Origin: CAUZIZ01 sp965218775
Lineage (GTDB): Bacteria; Acidobacteriota; UBA6911; RPQK01; JAJDTT01
DNA length: 64,000 bases
Reading direction: 5' to 3'
Assembly: GCA_965218775.1 (NCBI GenBank)
Contig: CBDCLS010000003.1
Span: 682,001 to 746,000, forward strand
Shown here piece after piece: positions 8,416 through 17,041 of the stretch. Made by a program: the position numbers and the translations under genes. Positions within the stretch are counted from its first letter, which is position 1, and every line of letters begins with the position of its first letter. The notes beneath the pieces were generated by a model. It had not been told where the DNA came from. It saw only the letters and a program-made list of their open reading frames with translations, and made no database searches.

Positions 8416-9876
8416 TTAGCCAGTGCCAGAGACAAACTGGAATGCAAACAGTTTTGCATCGCGCATCAGAAACCGCAACTTGACCGGTTGATCCTTCAGC
8501 TTCGAGAGGTCGCTGATACCCTTCCAGCTGACGGTGGCTGCGACGGAGCTGCGAAGGATCTGGTCTGCATCCTCGCGCTTAAAACCGGAGATGGGACGAT
8601 CGGTCTCGTCTACCAGCTCCACACGGATCCAGCCGCCGGCTGAGGCGTCAAGGTTCAACTTCAGCAGTTCACCGTCGAAACGGATCAGGGGCGTCGTAAA
8701 ACTGCCCCCCTGGCAGGGCGCATCAACTGACATGAAACCATCCAACCTGTAGATGGCACGGCTGATCTTCCCGCCCAGGAAGCCTCGCTTGACGTAAGCG
8801 CCGTGCGTCACATCGTGGGCCGTGTAGTAGAGGGAAAGCTCTTCTCCATCGCGGGAGAGGCCGTACCCCGCATACATGCAGCCGCTATCCCACTCTCCTT
8901 CCAAGCCCAGGCGGATGATGGGCCGCCGATCCGGACGCTTCCAGTCCACGCCGTCACGGCTGGCAGCGAACTGCACGTCCAGCGGACCATCGTTGGAAGG
9001 ATGGGGAGGGGAAGGCCAGCGATGGTAGGCTGCAGGGAACATGTAATAGGCATCTGCCGCGAACGGGTATTGGATCGCGGCCGAGGTATAGAAATCCATC
9101 TCGGGAGGGTCCTTGCTGTCGCTCCGCAAGACCACCACCGGGTCGGGGAAGTCTCCCAGAGTTGGGCTTTCGCTACGCCCGACGGTCCGACTGAAGGGGG
9201 GAAGATTGATGCGCGGATAGGCGACGTACTTCTCGATGCGCGAATCCCAGAACATGACGTTCTGCGAATCCAAGCCGCTGTGGCCAGCCATGTTCAGAAA
9301 GGGCTCCCTACCTTTGGCCTTCCAGTGAAACCCATCGCCCGAAACAAACAGCTTGTTGGGTTGACCCGAGAACAGAACGTAGTTCTCATCGGCAGGAGCA
9401 TCAGGACGGTTGCGAAAAAGGTGAAAGCCATGAACACCCTTGATGACCAGGTTGTTCTCAGTGGAACCTCTATATTCAATCACGCCAAGCTTGGGCTTTA
9501 CCCAGGTGGCCCCACCGTCGCTCGAGTAGGCATAAGCAACACCCGTCATCCCCTGCTTCGAATCCTTGATAGCGGCGCGGTCCGAAGAGTCGTACCACAT
9601 GTGGACCCGGCCACCCTTCTGGATCACGGAAAGGTAGTCGCCAATCCATCCGCTCTCCCAGGAATTCTCTGGCACCAAGAGCATTTCACCGGTCGCGCGC
9701 GGACGATTCACGACTATCTCCACAGCTTGCTTCGATCCCAAGAATCGTCCGTCGATAAAGACCTGCTTGGCCGTCCCGACCTGAATCGGCCCGGCAAGGA
9801 GGTCAGCTGGAATACCCAGCTGACCCAAGAAGCAGCAGCTCAGCCATCCAAGGAGGCACAGGTATTTTGGTAGCAA
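8416..9876 (-). CDS. Secreted five-bladed beta-propeller glycosidase-like protein
   Basis: The start is TTG 9876, which has GGAG eight bases upstream and gives an N-terminus LPKYLCLLGWLSCCFLG with signal-peptide character. The frame opens further to 9960 without a better start. The 486-residue product has repeated SxDG-W motifs (AYSSDGGATW, FVSGDGFHW, AASRDGVDWKRP) typical of GH32/43/68/130-like propellers. The YTAHDVTHGAYVKRGFLGGKISRAIYRLDGF-like end region and the following beta-sandwich are common in planctomycete and acidobacterial secreted proteins. A catalytic triad cannot be assigned with certainty. It is probably exported and acts on carbohydrate. Confidence 0.7.
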   Translation of the reverse strand: MLPKYLCLLGWLSCCFLGQLGIPADLLAGPIQVGTAKQVFIDGRFLGSKQAVEIVVNRPRATGEMLLVPENSWESGWIGDYLSVIQKGGRVHMWYDSSDRAAIKDSKQGMTGVAYAYSSDGGATWVKPKLGVIEYRGSTENNLVIKGVHGFHLFRNRPDAPADENYVLFSGQPNKLFVSGDGFHWKAKGREPFLNMAGHSGLDSQNVMFWDSRIEKYVAYPRINLPPFSRTVGRSESPTLGDFPDPVVVLRSDSKDPPEMDFYTSAAIQYPFAADAYYMFPAAYHRWPSPPHPSNDGPLDVQFAASRDGVDWKRPDRRPIIRLGLEGEWDSGCMYAGYGLSRDGEELSLYYTAHDVTHGAYVKRGFLGGKISRAIYRLDGFMSVDAPCQGGSFTTPLIRFDGELLKLNLDASAGGWIRVELVDETDRPISGFKREDADQILRSSVAATVSWKGISDLSKLKDQPVKLRFLMRDAKLFAFQFVSGTG

Positions 9877-9970
9877 CGCTTTGTCTCCGTATTGTGAGTC
9901 CTCCCGACAGTGGCGCTGTGACCCACCGAAACCAAGGATTGCACGACTTGGAATTCTCAAGATGGTGAAT

Positions 9971-10057
9971 CGGAGGAGGTAGGATTCGAACCCACGGTGC
10001 CCTTCCGAGCACAGCGGTTTTCAAGACCGCCGCCTTAAGCCACTCGGCCACTCCTCC
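9971..10057 (-). tRNA. tRNA-Ser(UGA)
   Basis: The minus strand folds as a class II tRNA of 87 nt. The acceptor stem is GGAGGAG/CTCCTCC with discriminator G. The D arm contains GGCCGAGTGGCTTAAGG. The anticodon stem GCGGT/ACCGC closes the loop CTTGAAA with anticodon TGA. A long variable arm and a T arm with GGTTCGAATCC follow. The CCA is not encoded. Confidence 0.95.
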
Positions 10058-10148
10058 ATCGAAGTGCGCGCAGCTATCTTCTCATAGCGGGCCTTCCGCC
10101 TGGAAGCAGAGTTTGCCACCCACAGGGTAGCCGCAACGGCCAAGCCGT

Positions 10149-10490
10149 CTACCCTGGCGATGACGGATACAGTTCCACTATGAGACCGTCGCTCCAGCCA
10201 TATTTCTGATCGGACAAGGTCTTCACGGATCGGCACGTCTCTTCGTCGATCGCCGGGTCCAGGACTCGGGCCGATCCCTTGAACGCCTGGTCGCCCACGT
10301 GGAAGTCGACCTCTGGATTCTCCCTCAGATTCATCACCCACTGCCCTTTCTCAAAAAGGTAGGAAATCACGTAGTAACACTCCTGGTAGCACGTGAACCA
10401 GATCTCGATCTCTCGCGCCTGTCCGCTCCGACGTCCGGTTGTGGTCAGGTAGAGATAGGGCTGGTTTCCGTCCTCGGTCCTTTCAGGCAT
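10149..10490 (-). CDS. Deazaflavin/F420-dependent nitroreductase-family protein
   Basis: This 113-residue protein shows the short split-barrel pattern of the DUF385 nitroreductase / deazaflavin-dependent family: LYLTTTGRRSGQAREIEIWF near the start, then GQWVMNLRENPEV and a C-terminal strand pair. Members bind F420, flavin or quinone, and substrates vary, so no reaction is assigned. Its ATG overlaps the end of the adenosine deaminase gene (ATGCCTGA), indicating translational coupling in a three-gene operon with the deaminase and the GntR regulator. Confidence 0.75.
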   Translation of the reverse strand: MPERTEDGNQPYLYLTTTGRRSGQAREIEIWFTCYQECYYVISYLFEKGQWVMNLRENPEVDFHVGDQAFKGSARVLDPAIDEETCRSVKTLSDQKYGWSDGLIVELYPSSPG

Positions 10491-11520
10491 TGAGCTCGCC
10501 CTGGAACTTCTGCATCAACAACATCTTTTCATCGTGGGGCAGGAACGACGATCTGACGCCCTGAAGGATAATGTGATGGAGATCCTCTGTGCTCAGCTCA
10601 AAGTGCTCCACCGCCTTCACCAACTCTTCCGTGAGATCGGTTTGGAAGAGTCCCGGATCATCCGTGTTCAGTGTGGTGGGAACACCGCGGCGATAGAGCA
10701 AGCGGAAAGGATGCTCGGATAGGGGAGCCCAGGCCCTGGTCTTGAGATTGCTGGTCAGGCAAATGTCCAGCCCTATGGCATGTTCACGCAAGTATTCCAT
10801 CAGGCGAGGGTCGCGAGCCGACTGAATCCCGTGCCCAATTCGGTTGGCACCCAGAATCTTCAAGGCGTCCCAGACCTGATCCGGGTCCCCGATTTCTCCG
10901 GCGTGGACGTGGGCAAAAAGCTGGTTGGCCTGCGCCCACAGAAAAACCTCGCGATACTCGGTCATGGGCAACGATCGTTCATCGCCCCCGAGACCAATCC
11001 CAACGACTCCACGAGGTCGAAACTCCTGCGCCAGTCTAGCTGTCCTCCAGGCTGCCTCCGGGCCGAATTGCCGGACGCAGTCTAGAATCCATCGAATAAT
11101 CGTGCCCTGCTTTTCCTCGATCTTGCGGCTGGACTCGGTCAAGGCTTCCAAGATCTCTTCCCCACTTCTTTCCCACTTCCAAGGGATGGAGGGGGTGTAG
11201 ATGATCTCTGCGTAGCGAACGTTCTGGAGACGATAATCCTCCGCGAGATCCTCCAGAAGTCCAACGTAGTCTTCCGACTCGCGGAGGTGATAACAGGCGA
11301 TCTTGTAGGTATTCAGAAAGTCATTAAAGTCCTCGTATTGGAAACCTTTTTGGGCCAGGATCTCGGCAGCTCGTGACTGGTAGCTCGAATCGTAGGCTTG
11401 GCTCAGTTTGTGCAAGCGCTGCGGAGTCATGCAGCCTTCAAGGTGCACGTGCAGCTCCGCCTTGGGGAGTGATCTGATGTATTGCTCGGAAAGCTTCATG
11501 GACTGGAGGCCATTTCTCAT
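10483..11520 (-). CDS. add: Adenosine deaminase
   Basis: It hydrolyses adenosine (and usually deoxyadenosine) to inosine plus ammonia in purine salvage, using a zinc centre. The sequence shows the metal-binding LPKAELHVHLEG near the N-terminus, HAGEIGDPDQVW with the catalytic region, RIGHGIQSARDP and the late LNTDDPGLF motif, all in order over 345 residues. This is the usual family length. Whether the true substrate is adenosine or adenine cannot be settled by eye. ATG 11520 overlaps the stop of the GntR gene; the internal Met eight codons later is an alternative start. The regulator directly upstream suggests control by a purine signal. Confidence 0.88.
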   Translation of the reverse strand: MRNGLQSMKLSEQYIRSLPKAELHVHLEGCMTPQRLHKLSQAYDSSYQSRAAEILAQKGFQYEDFNDFLNTYKIACYHLRESEDYVGLLEDLAEDYRLQNVRYAEIIYTPSIPWKWERSGEEILEALTESSRKIEEKQGTIIRWILDCVRQFGPEAAWRTARLAQEFRPRGVVGIGLGGDERSLPMTEYREVFLWAQANQLFAHVHAGEIGDPDQVWDALKILGANRIGHGIQSARDPRLMEYLREHAIGLDICLTSNLKTRAWAPLSEHPFRLLYRRGVPTTLNTDDPGLFQTDLTEELVKAVEHFELSTEDLHHIILQGVRSSFLPHDEKMLLMQKFQGELNA

Positions 11521-12467
11521 CCCAACAGCTGTAGTTCTTTCAGCTGATCGATGGTTTCGTCGGAGATGAAGTTCTCATAGGTCTTGAGGTTCTTCTCGGC
11601 GGGAGTCCGTTTCCGCATTTCATCCCAGCACATCGGCGAAACGAAGATAAGGTCAGCCTCAGCAATGATCTTGGCGATCAGTTCCTCGCTGTCTATCGGC
11701 GCAATCCAGAACTGCTTCTCGGTGGAGGGATAGTAGATGTTCATGAAGATTTCCATGGACGCGTGCAGTGTCTGCTCATCCCGAATCACGACGGCGACGT
11801 TCTGATGACGGGCTGCAGTGAGGATCTCGGTATAGATTTGATGGCTGGGCTTTATCTCAACCAAACTCTTCTGAAACCGTTCAGCCAGCTCGCCAACCTC
11901 CTCCAGATGATAGCTGGTGGTTAGCAGGTAGTCGCTTTGGCTTAGCGTCTCCTCGACACCATTGCCTTCCAGCTGATTCAGTGAGACCGAAGATACCTCG
12001 ACGCCCTTCAGCCGCAGCTTGAGTTCGCGCGAGAAAATGAATGCCTCTTCCTCATGGTCGACTACCGTCAGGCGAAGCTTCCTCAAATTGGTTCCGGTGC
12101 AATAGCTCTCCAGCAGGACTACGAACTTCTCTGGCGCCATTCCCAGATTACCAGCCTTTTCCGATACCTCACCCAGCAACCTGAAAATCGCCTTGCGGCG
12201 CATTTGCTCATAGGTGTCTTCGCCACTGCGTTTCTGTAGAAAGGCCCCGCTGCCTTTGACAATTTCGATGTAGTTCTCCTCGGCCAAGCGTAGATAGATG
12301 ATGCGGATGGTCTTGTAGTTTACATCGAGATCCTCGGCAAGCTCTCGAATCGAGGGAAGTCGATCCGCCTCTTTGATCTTGCCGCAGTAGATCGCTGAAA
12401 GCAGCTGTCCCTTGATCTGCTCGTAAAAGCTGAGTGGAACTTCTTTGTCTAGATTAAACTTGATCAT
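11517..12467 (-). CDS. GntR-family transcriptional regulator
   Basis: The 316-residue protein opens with a GntR winged helix (about 1-75): PLSFYEQIKGQLLSAI, LPSIRELAEDLDVNYKTIR, and the wing ending IEIVKGSGAFLQ. The remaining 240 residues look like an alpha/beta effector domain. They match neither the short YtrA tail nor the FadR/HutC domains I know, and an aminotransferase domain is absent. It is the first gene of an overlapping operon with adenosine deaminase and a deazaflavin-type protein. A nucleoside or purine effector is therefore plausible but unproven. Confidence 0.8.
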   Translation of the reverse strand: MIKFNLDKEVPLSFYEQIKGQLLSAIYCGKIKEADRLPSIRELAEDLDVNYKTIRIIYLRLAEENYIEIVKGSGAFLQKRSGEDTYEQMRRKAIFRLLGEVSEKAGNLGMAPEKFVVLLESYCTGTNLRKLRLTVVDHEEEAFIFSRELKLRLKGVEVSSVSLNQLEGNGVEETLSQSDYLLTTSYHLEEVGELAERFQKSLVEIKPSHQIYTEILTAARHQNVAVVIRDEQTLHASMEIFMNIYYPSTEKQFWIAPIDSEELIAKIIAEADLIFVSPMCWDEMRKRTPAEKNLKTYENFISDETIDQLKELQLLG

Positions 12468-12522
12468 CCCGAAGCTTCGAAGGGCGGCAACCCGTCACTC
12501 GGCGGTCAAGACTCGCCTTGCT

Positions 12523-13812
12523 TTACGACTTGAGAGGGCCCTGATCTGTAATCGTGGTCATCCCGTGCATATAGGGTTGGAGAACCTCTGGTATCAGGAC
12601 ACTGCCATCCGCCTGTTGGAAGTTTTCGACGACCGCTACCCAGGTTCTTCCTACCGCCAACCCGGATCCGTTTAGAGTGTGTGCAAGCTGGGGTTTGCCT
12701 GATTTCGGGCGGTATCGAATACTGGCTCTTCGAGCTTGGAAGTCTTCAAAGTTGCTGCAGGAAGAGATCTCGCGATAGGTGTCCTGAGCGGGAATCCAGA
12801 CCTCGAGATCATAGGTCTTGGCCGAACTGAACCCCATGTCTCCGCTGGATAGAGTTACCACCCGATAGGCTAGCCCTAGGCGAGACAACACCTGTTCCGC
12901 ATCGCGAGTCAGCTTCTCCAACTGCTCATACGATTCCTCCGGCTTGGAGAACTTGACCAATTCGACCTTGTTGAACTGGTGCTGACGAATCAATCCTCGA
13001 GTGTCCTTTCCATAGGACCCGGCCTCACTGCGGAAGCACGGTGTATGTGCCACGAAGCTAATGGGCAGATCTTCCTCCTGGAGTACCTCCCCGGCAAAGA
13101 TGTTGGTAACGGGAACCTCCGCAGTGGGGATCAGAAAAAAGTCTCTATCCGCTATGCGAAAGAGATCCTCCTCAAACTTCGGCAGGTTTCCGGTCCCAAA
13201 GAAACTTCCGCTGTTTGCCATGAAGGGCGGAATCACCTCTCGGTAACCGTGGTGCTTTGTATGTAGATCCAGCATGAAGTTGATAAGAGCCCGCTCCAGA
13301 AGGGCGCCGGCGCCGTAGTAGTTCGCAAAACGGGCTCCCGTGATCTTGCTGGCCCGGTCGAGGTCGAGGATCCCGAGGTCGGTCCCGAGGTCCACATGAT
13401 CCCGGCAGGGAAAGTCGAACTTGGGAGGCGTGCCAACCTCACGCACGATGGTATTCGCTGATTCGTCGACACCCGCCGGGACCGATTCATGGGGCAGATT
13501 CGGAATCCGGGAGAGAAAATCTTTCAAACTCGACTGTACTTCTCCGAGCTCTTCGTCCAATTCCTTGATCCGCGCCGAAACCTGTTTCATTCTCTCGATT
13601 TCTTTGGCGGTATCCTTTCCTTCTCGGCGTAAGCTGGAAATCTCGTCGCTGGTTCGGTTGCGCTCGGCTCGCAGCTCTTCGCTCTCGACCCGGGTCGACC
13701 GTTCCCTCTTGTCGAGGCTTTCAAAAGCTGCTCTGTCGAGTTGGAAACCTCTGGGCAGGAGCCTCTGCTCGACCAACTCTGGGTGTTCCCTGACCAAGAT
13801 CCTGTCCAGCAT
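12523..13812 (-). CDS. serS: Seryl-tRNA synthetase
   Basis: It charges tRNA-Ser with serine; two tRNA-Ser genes lie in this window. The 429 residues begin with the antiparallel coiled-coil arm (about 30-100, rich in E/K/R: RTSDEISSLRREGKDTAKEI). The class II core follows with TAEVPVTNIFAGEVL, motif 2 FRSEAGSYGKDTRGLIRQHQ and motif 3 NGSGLAVGRTWVAVVENFQ. Length and order match bacterial SerRS. The gene sits between the GntR operon and galU, all on the minus strand. Confidence 0.95.
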   Translation of the reverse strand: MLDRILVREHPELVEQRLLPRGFQLDRAAFESLDKRERSTRVESEELRAERNRTSDEISSLRREGKDTAKEIERMKQVSARIKELDEELGEVQSSLKDFLSRIPNLPHESVPAGVDESANTIVREVGTPPKFDFPCRDHVDLGTDLGILDLDRASKITGARFANYYGAGALLERALINFMLDLHTKHHGYREVIPPFMANSGSFFGTGNLPKFEEDLFRIADRDFFLIPTAEVPVTNIFAGEVLQEEDLPISFVAHTPCFRSEAGSYGKDTRGLIRQHQFNKVELVKFSKPEESYEQLEKLTRDAEQVLSRLGLAYRVVTLSSGDMGFSSAKTYDLEVWIPAQDTYREISSCSNFEDFQARRASIRYRPKSGKPQLAHTLNGSGLAVGRTWVAVVENFQQADGSVLIPEVLQPYMHGMTTITDQGPLKS

Positions 13813-13844
13813 GATTTCTGAGAACGTGCGACTCTGCCGCTATC

Positions 13845-14729
13845 TCACTGCGACAAGTCGAGCATAGCCATGTGCTTCTTCAGTTCGGGACCCAGGTCCT
13901 GCCGTTTCAAAGCGAAGGACAGGTTGGCAAATAAGAACTCCAACTTGTTCCCGGCGTCGTACCGGCGTCCCTTGAAACGATAGGAGTATACCGGCTCTCG
14001 CTCAATCAAGCGCCGAATCGCATCCGTGAGCTGGATCTCGCCGCCGGCTCCCGGCCGTGTCTCTCTCAGAAGATCGAAAACTGTGGGAGTGAACAAGTAG
14101 CGTCCGATGATCGCGAGATTGGAGGGAGCCTCCTCTCGGGAGGGTTTCTCAATGGTGTCACGTACTCGAAAAAGCCTCTGCTCTTCATCGATGGCCTCAC
14201 CCTCTAGAGCCACCATGCCATAGAGGGAAACCGCTTCGGGAGGCACTTCCATGGTGGCGAGCACGCTTCCTCCGTGGGTTTCCTGCAACCGCCGCATCTG
14301 CTCCAGGCAGGGGGTTTCATGATCGATGAGGTCGTCGCACAAGACAACAGCGAACGGCTCATTCCCAACCAGGGGCTCCGAAACCAATACGGCGTGGCCA
14401 AGTCCAAGGGGCTCTTTCTGGCGCACCGAGGATACTGAGGCCATAGAGGAGACCTCCTCTAGAACTTTGGAGAGGTCCGTCTTTCCCTGGTCTCTCAGGC
14501 GGTTGGCCAGTTCGAAGTCGAAGTCGAAGTAGTCAGTGATCGAGTCTTTCCCACGACTGGTGACGAAGATAACGTCGCTAAACCCGGAGCGGACAGCCTC
14601 TTCGACACCATAGTGGATAAGCGGGCGGTCCACGATCGGCAGAAGTTCTTTCGGTACCGCCTTGGTAGCTGGGAGAAAACGTGTCCCCAGGCCTGCCACG
14701 GGAAACACCGCTTTGCGAAGTCGTCTCAC
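13845..14729 (-). CDS. galU: UTP-glucose-1-phosphate uridylyltransferase
   Basis: It makes UDP-glucose from UTP and glucose-1-phosphate for envelope polysaccharide synthesis. The 294 residues start at GTG 14729, with GGAG upstream. They show the nucleotidyltransferase signature VAGLGTRFLPATKAVPKELL, then DRPLIHYGVEEAV, FAVVLCDDLID with the metal-binding aspartates, and the C-terminal RRYDAGNKLEFLFANL typical of GalU. serS follows 32 bases downstream on the same strand. Confidence 0.93.
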   Translation of the reverse strand: MRRLRKAVFPVAGLGTRFLPATKAVPKELLPIVDRPLIHYGVEEAVRSGFSDVIFVTSRGKDSITDYFDFDFELANRLRDQGKTDLSKVLEEVSSMASVSSVRQKEPLGLGHAVLVSEPLVGNEPFAVVLCDDLIDHETPCLEQMRRLQETHGGSVLATMEVPPEAVSLYGMVALEGEAIDEEQRLFRVRDTIEKPSREEAPSNLAIIGRYLFTPTVFDLLRETRPGAGGEIQLTDAIRRLIEREPVYSYRFKGRRYDAGNKLEFLFANLSFALKRQDLGPELKKHMAMLDLSQ

Positions 14730-14828
14730 CGATACTCCCGACTACTCATCTCAACCGGCTGGATAATAGCACGCTGAAGAGGCATCTGGAAAACGGGGCT
14801 GATGGCGGGAAGTACCACCTGCCTTCTC

Positions 14829-14858
14829 TTGACATGGGACAGGCCAGAATCATATATT
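14829..14858 (+). promoter_or_regulatory. Sigma-70-type promoter for the FmdB-like gene and purDE
   Basis: TTGACA (14829-14834) and TATATT (14853-14858) are separated by 18 bases and lie 36 bases before ATG 14895. AGGAG sits between them and the start. Since purD and purE follow on the same strand, this promoter may also serve them. Confidence 0.75.
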
Positions 14859-14894
14859 CCGTAATCTGTCTGCGGCTCAGGAGCGCCCACAAGA

Positions 14895-15197
14895 ATGCCC
14901 CTTTACGAGTATGCGTGCGAGGCCTGCGGTCATAGGTTTGAAGCGCTGCAGAAATTCTCTGACCCTCCCTTGGAAGAGTGCGCTAGCTGCGGCGGAAATG
15001 TTGAGCGCCTGATATCGGCGCCCGCCATCCAGTTCAAGGGGTCCGGCTGGTACGTAACCGACTACGCCAAGAAGGGCGAGAACCCATCCAAGCCGGAAAA
15101 GGCAGACAAGACGGAGAAGAAGGAAAAGAAGACGGAGGCAAAGACCGACTCTGGGTCGAAGACGTCGGAGAAAAGTAGCTCGTCAAAGGACAGTTAG
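14895..15197 (+). CDS. FmdB-family zinc ribbon protein
   Basis: The N-terminal 45 residues are the FmdB/CxxC_CxxC regulatory-protein zinc ribbon: MPLYEYACEACGHRFE and LEECASCGGNVERL supply four cysteines. The rest, from about residue 58, is a low-complexity lysine/serine/glutamate tail (KADKTEKKEKKTEAKTDSG). The role of the family is uncertain; the FmdB name comes from an amidase regulator. It precedes purD by 37 bases behind a good promoter. Confidence 0.85.
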   Translation: MPLYEYACEACGHRFEALQKFSDPPLEECASCGGNVERLISAPAIQFKGSGWYVTDYAKKGENPSKPEKADKTEKKEKKTEAKTDSGSKTSEKSSSSKDS

Positions 15198-15234
15198 CAC
15201 ACTGCAACGGGCGTTTCCCACCAGGTAGGTTAAA

Positions 15235-16530
15235 GTGAAAGTTCTCCTAGTCGGTTCGGGTGGCAGGGAGCATACCCTTGCCTGGAAACTGAGCCGAAGC
15301 CCTCGGGTCGCCGAGCTCTATGCCGCCCCTGGCAATGCGGGAATCTCAGGCGTCGCACAGACTGTTCCAATTGCTTCGGACGATCTGGACGGACTCCTCA
15401 AGTTTGCCCATTCTCACAAGATTGATCTGGCAATTATAGGCCCGGAAGCGCCGCTGGTCGCAGGCATTGCCGACCAGTTCAGGAATTCTGGACTGGCTGT
15501 CTTCGGGCCGTCCTCCGGGGCAGCACGTCTCGAAGGCAGCAAATCCTTTGCCAAGGAGTTCATGGCGCGCCACCAGATACCTACAGCTGCATTCGCGGTT
15601 TATGACTCTGCCGACGAGGCCGAGCAGAGTCTCAAATCGAGCAGGTTCTCGTTCCCCGTAGTAGTCAAAGCCGATGGGCTGGCAGCTGGAAAGGGCGTAT
15701 TTATTTGCAAAACGTTGGCCGAAGCGCTGGAGGCCGTCGACATTACTATGAGGACTCGGACCCTGGGGCCGGCAGGCGATCGGGTGGTAGTTGAGGATTG
15801 TCTGCAGGGAGAAGAGACTTCGTTCATGGTTCTGTCTGACGGCGTCAATGTTACGCCGCTGGTTCCCTCCCAGGATCACAAGCAGATCTTCGAAGGCGAC
15901 GCTGGACCCAATACCGGTGGTATGGGAGCCTATTCGATGGACGGCCTGCTCTCGGAGGCAACTCAGCAAGAGGTACTCGGCCAAATCATTCATCCCACCA
16001 TCCAGGGAATGACAGCAGAGGGCCAGCCTTTTCAAGGGGTTCTCTATGCGGGGCTGATGCTTACCTCAGATGGTCCGCAGGTGTTGGAGTACAACGTCCG
16101 CTTCGGAGACCCGGAAGCCCAGGTCATCCTGCCCCGAATGGATAGCGATCTGGCCGATTTGCTCGAAGCCGCGACTCGTGGCGAGCTGGTGGACAGGGAG
16201 GTCTCCTGGCGCAGAGGTGCTTGTGTTTGTGTCGTGGTCGCGTCCGAAGGGTACCCTGGGTCCTACCCATCCGGAAGAGAGATCCGGGGGCTCGACATGG
16301 CGGCCGAGGGGGACGACATCCTGCTCTTCCATGCAGGCACCGTTTTCGAGGAAGACCGCTTGCTCACTAGTGGTGGGCGCGTATTGGGAATCGTTGCGCA
16401 GGCGGATTCGCTGGACGAGGCCATTGCCAGATCCTACGAAGGTGTCAACAAGATTCATTTCGATGGAATGTACTACCGGCGCGATATCGCGGCAAAAGGC
16501 TTGGCCAAACTGAGAGGAAACCCTTCATGA
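15235..16530 (+). CDS. purD: Phosphoribosylamine-glycine ligase
   Basis: It catalyses the second step of de novo purine synthesis, the ATP-dependent formation of GAR from phosphoribosylamine and glycine. It starts at GTG 15235 (MKVLLVGSGGREHTLAWKL is the N-terminal GARS signature). The ATP-grasp region has VVKADGLAAGKGVFICKTL, and YNVRFGDPEAQVILPRM carries the metal-binding Glu/Asn pair. At 431 residues it is of normal length. Its stop overlaps the purE start by 4 bp (ATGA). Confidence 0.95.
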   Translation: MKVLLVGSGGREHTLAWKLSRSPRVAELYAAPGNAGISGVAQTVPIASDDLDGLLKFAHSHKIDLAIIGPEAPLVAGIADQFRNSGLAVFGPSSGAARLEGSKSFAKEFMARHQIPTAAFAVYDSADEAEQSLKSSRFSFPVVVKADGLAAGKGVFICKTLAEALEAVDITMRTRTLGPAGDRVVVEDCLQGEETSFMVLSDGVNVTPLVPSQDHKQIFEGDAGPNTGGMGAYSMDGLLSEATQQEVLGQIIHPTIQGMTAEGQPFQGVLYAGLMLTSDGPQVLEYNVRFGDPEAQVILPRMDSDLADLLEAATRGELVDREVSWRRGACVCVVVASEGYPGSYPSGREIRGLDMAAEGDDILLFHAGTVFEEDRLLTSGGRVLGIVAQADSLDEAIARSYEGVNKIHFDGMYYRRDIAAKGLAKLRGNPS

Positions 16531-17009
16531 CCGACGCTAAAGTTGCCATTTTAATGGGAAGTGTCTCCGATTCCGGAGTCATGCGAGAGACGGCGAACAT
16601 CCTGGATGACTTCGGTGTGCCCTACGAGATGAAGGTTCTGTCCGCACACCGAACTCCTGGTCCGACGCAGCAGTATGCTCAAGCTGCCGAGAGCAACGGG
16701 ATTCACGTTCTCATCGCGGGTGCAGGGGCCGCCGCACATCTCGCAGGCGCCCTGGCCGCTCATAGCACCCTGCCGGTTATTGGAGTTCCCCTGGACTCTT
16801 CGTCCCTGGGCGGATTCGACGCGCTGCTGTCGACAGCGCAAATGCCGGGCGGCATACCCGTGGCAACCATGGCGATTGGAAAGGCTGGAGCGCGGAATGC
16901 TGGCCTTTTCGCAGTGCAGATCCTGAGCCGCAGCGATCCCGGTCTGGTGGAGAAATTACAGGCCTATCGAGAGAAGATGCGCCAGGACATTCTAGCCATC
17001 GAACTGTAG
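16527..17009 (+). CDS. purE: 5-(carboxyamino)imidazole ribonucleotide mutase
   Basis: It moves the carboxyl group of N5-CAIR to make CAIR in purine synthesis. The 160 residues carry ILMGSVSDSGVM, VLSAHRTPG and the loop IAGAGAAAHLAGALAAHS, followed by PVIGVPLDSSSLGGFDALLS and MPGGIPVATMAIGKAGARNA, all class I PurE landmarks. Class I PurE normally works with PurK, which is not in the window. It is translationally coupled to purD. Confidence 0.93.
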   Translation: MTDAKVAILMGSVSDSGVMRETANILDDFGVPYEMKVLSAHRTPGPTQQYAQAAESNGIHVLIAGAGAAAHLAGALAAHSTLPVIGVPLDSSSLGGFDALLSTAQMPGGIPVATMAIGKAGARNAGLFAVQILSRSDPGLVEKLQAYREKMRQDILAIEL

Positions 17010-17041
17010 TCGCTGTCCCGCCCCCGGAACGAGCTTTTCCC

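Noticed and set aside
8803..9873. 356-residue plus-strand frame opposite the glycosidase-like gene
   Set aside because: No domain, signal or ribosome-binding site; the minus-strand protein has coherent propeller motifs.
10080..10150. Possible additional palindromic repeat after tRNA-Ser(UGA)
   Set aside because: The CAGGGTAG...CTACCCTGG pairing is a simple hairpin that shares no arms with R1-R3; it may be a terminator but lacks a T run.
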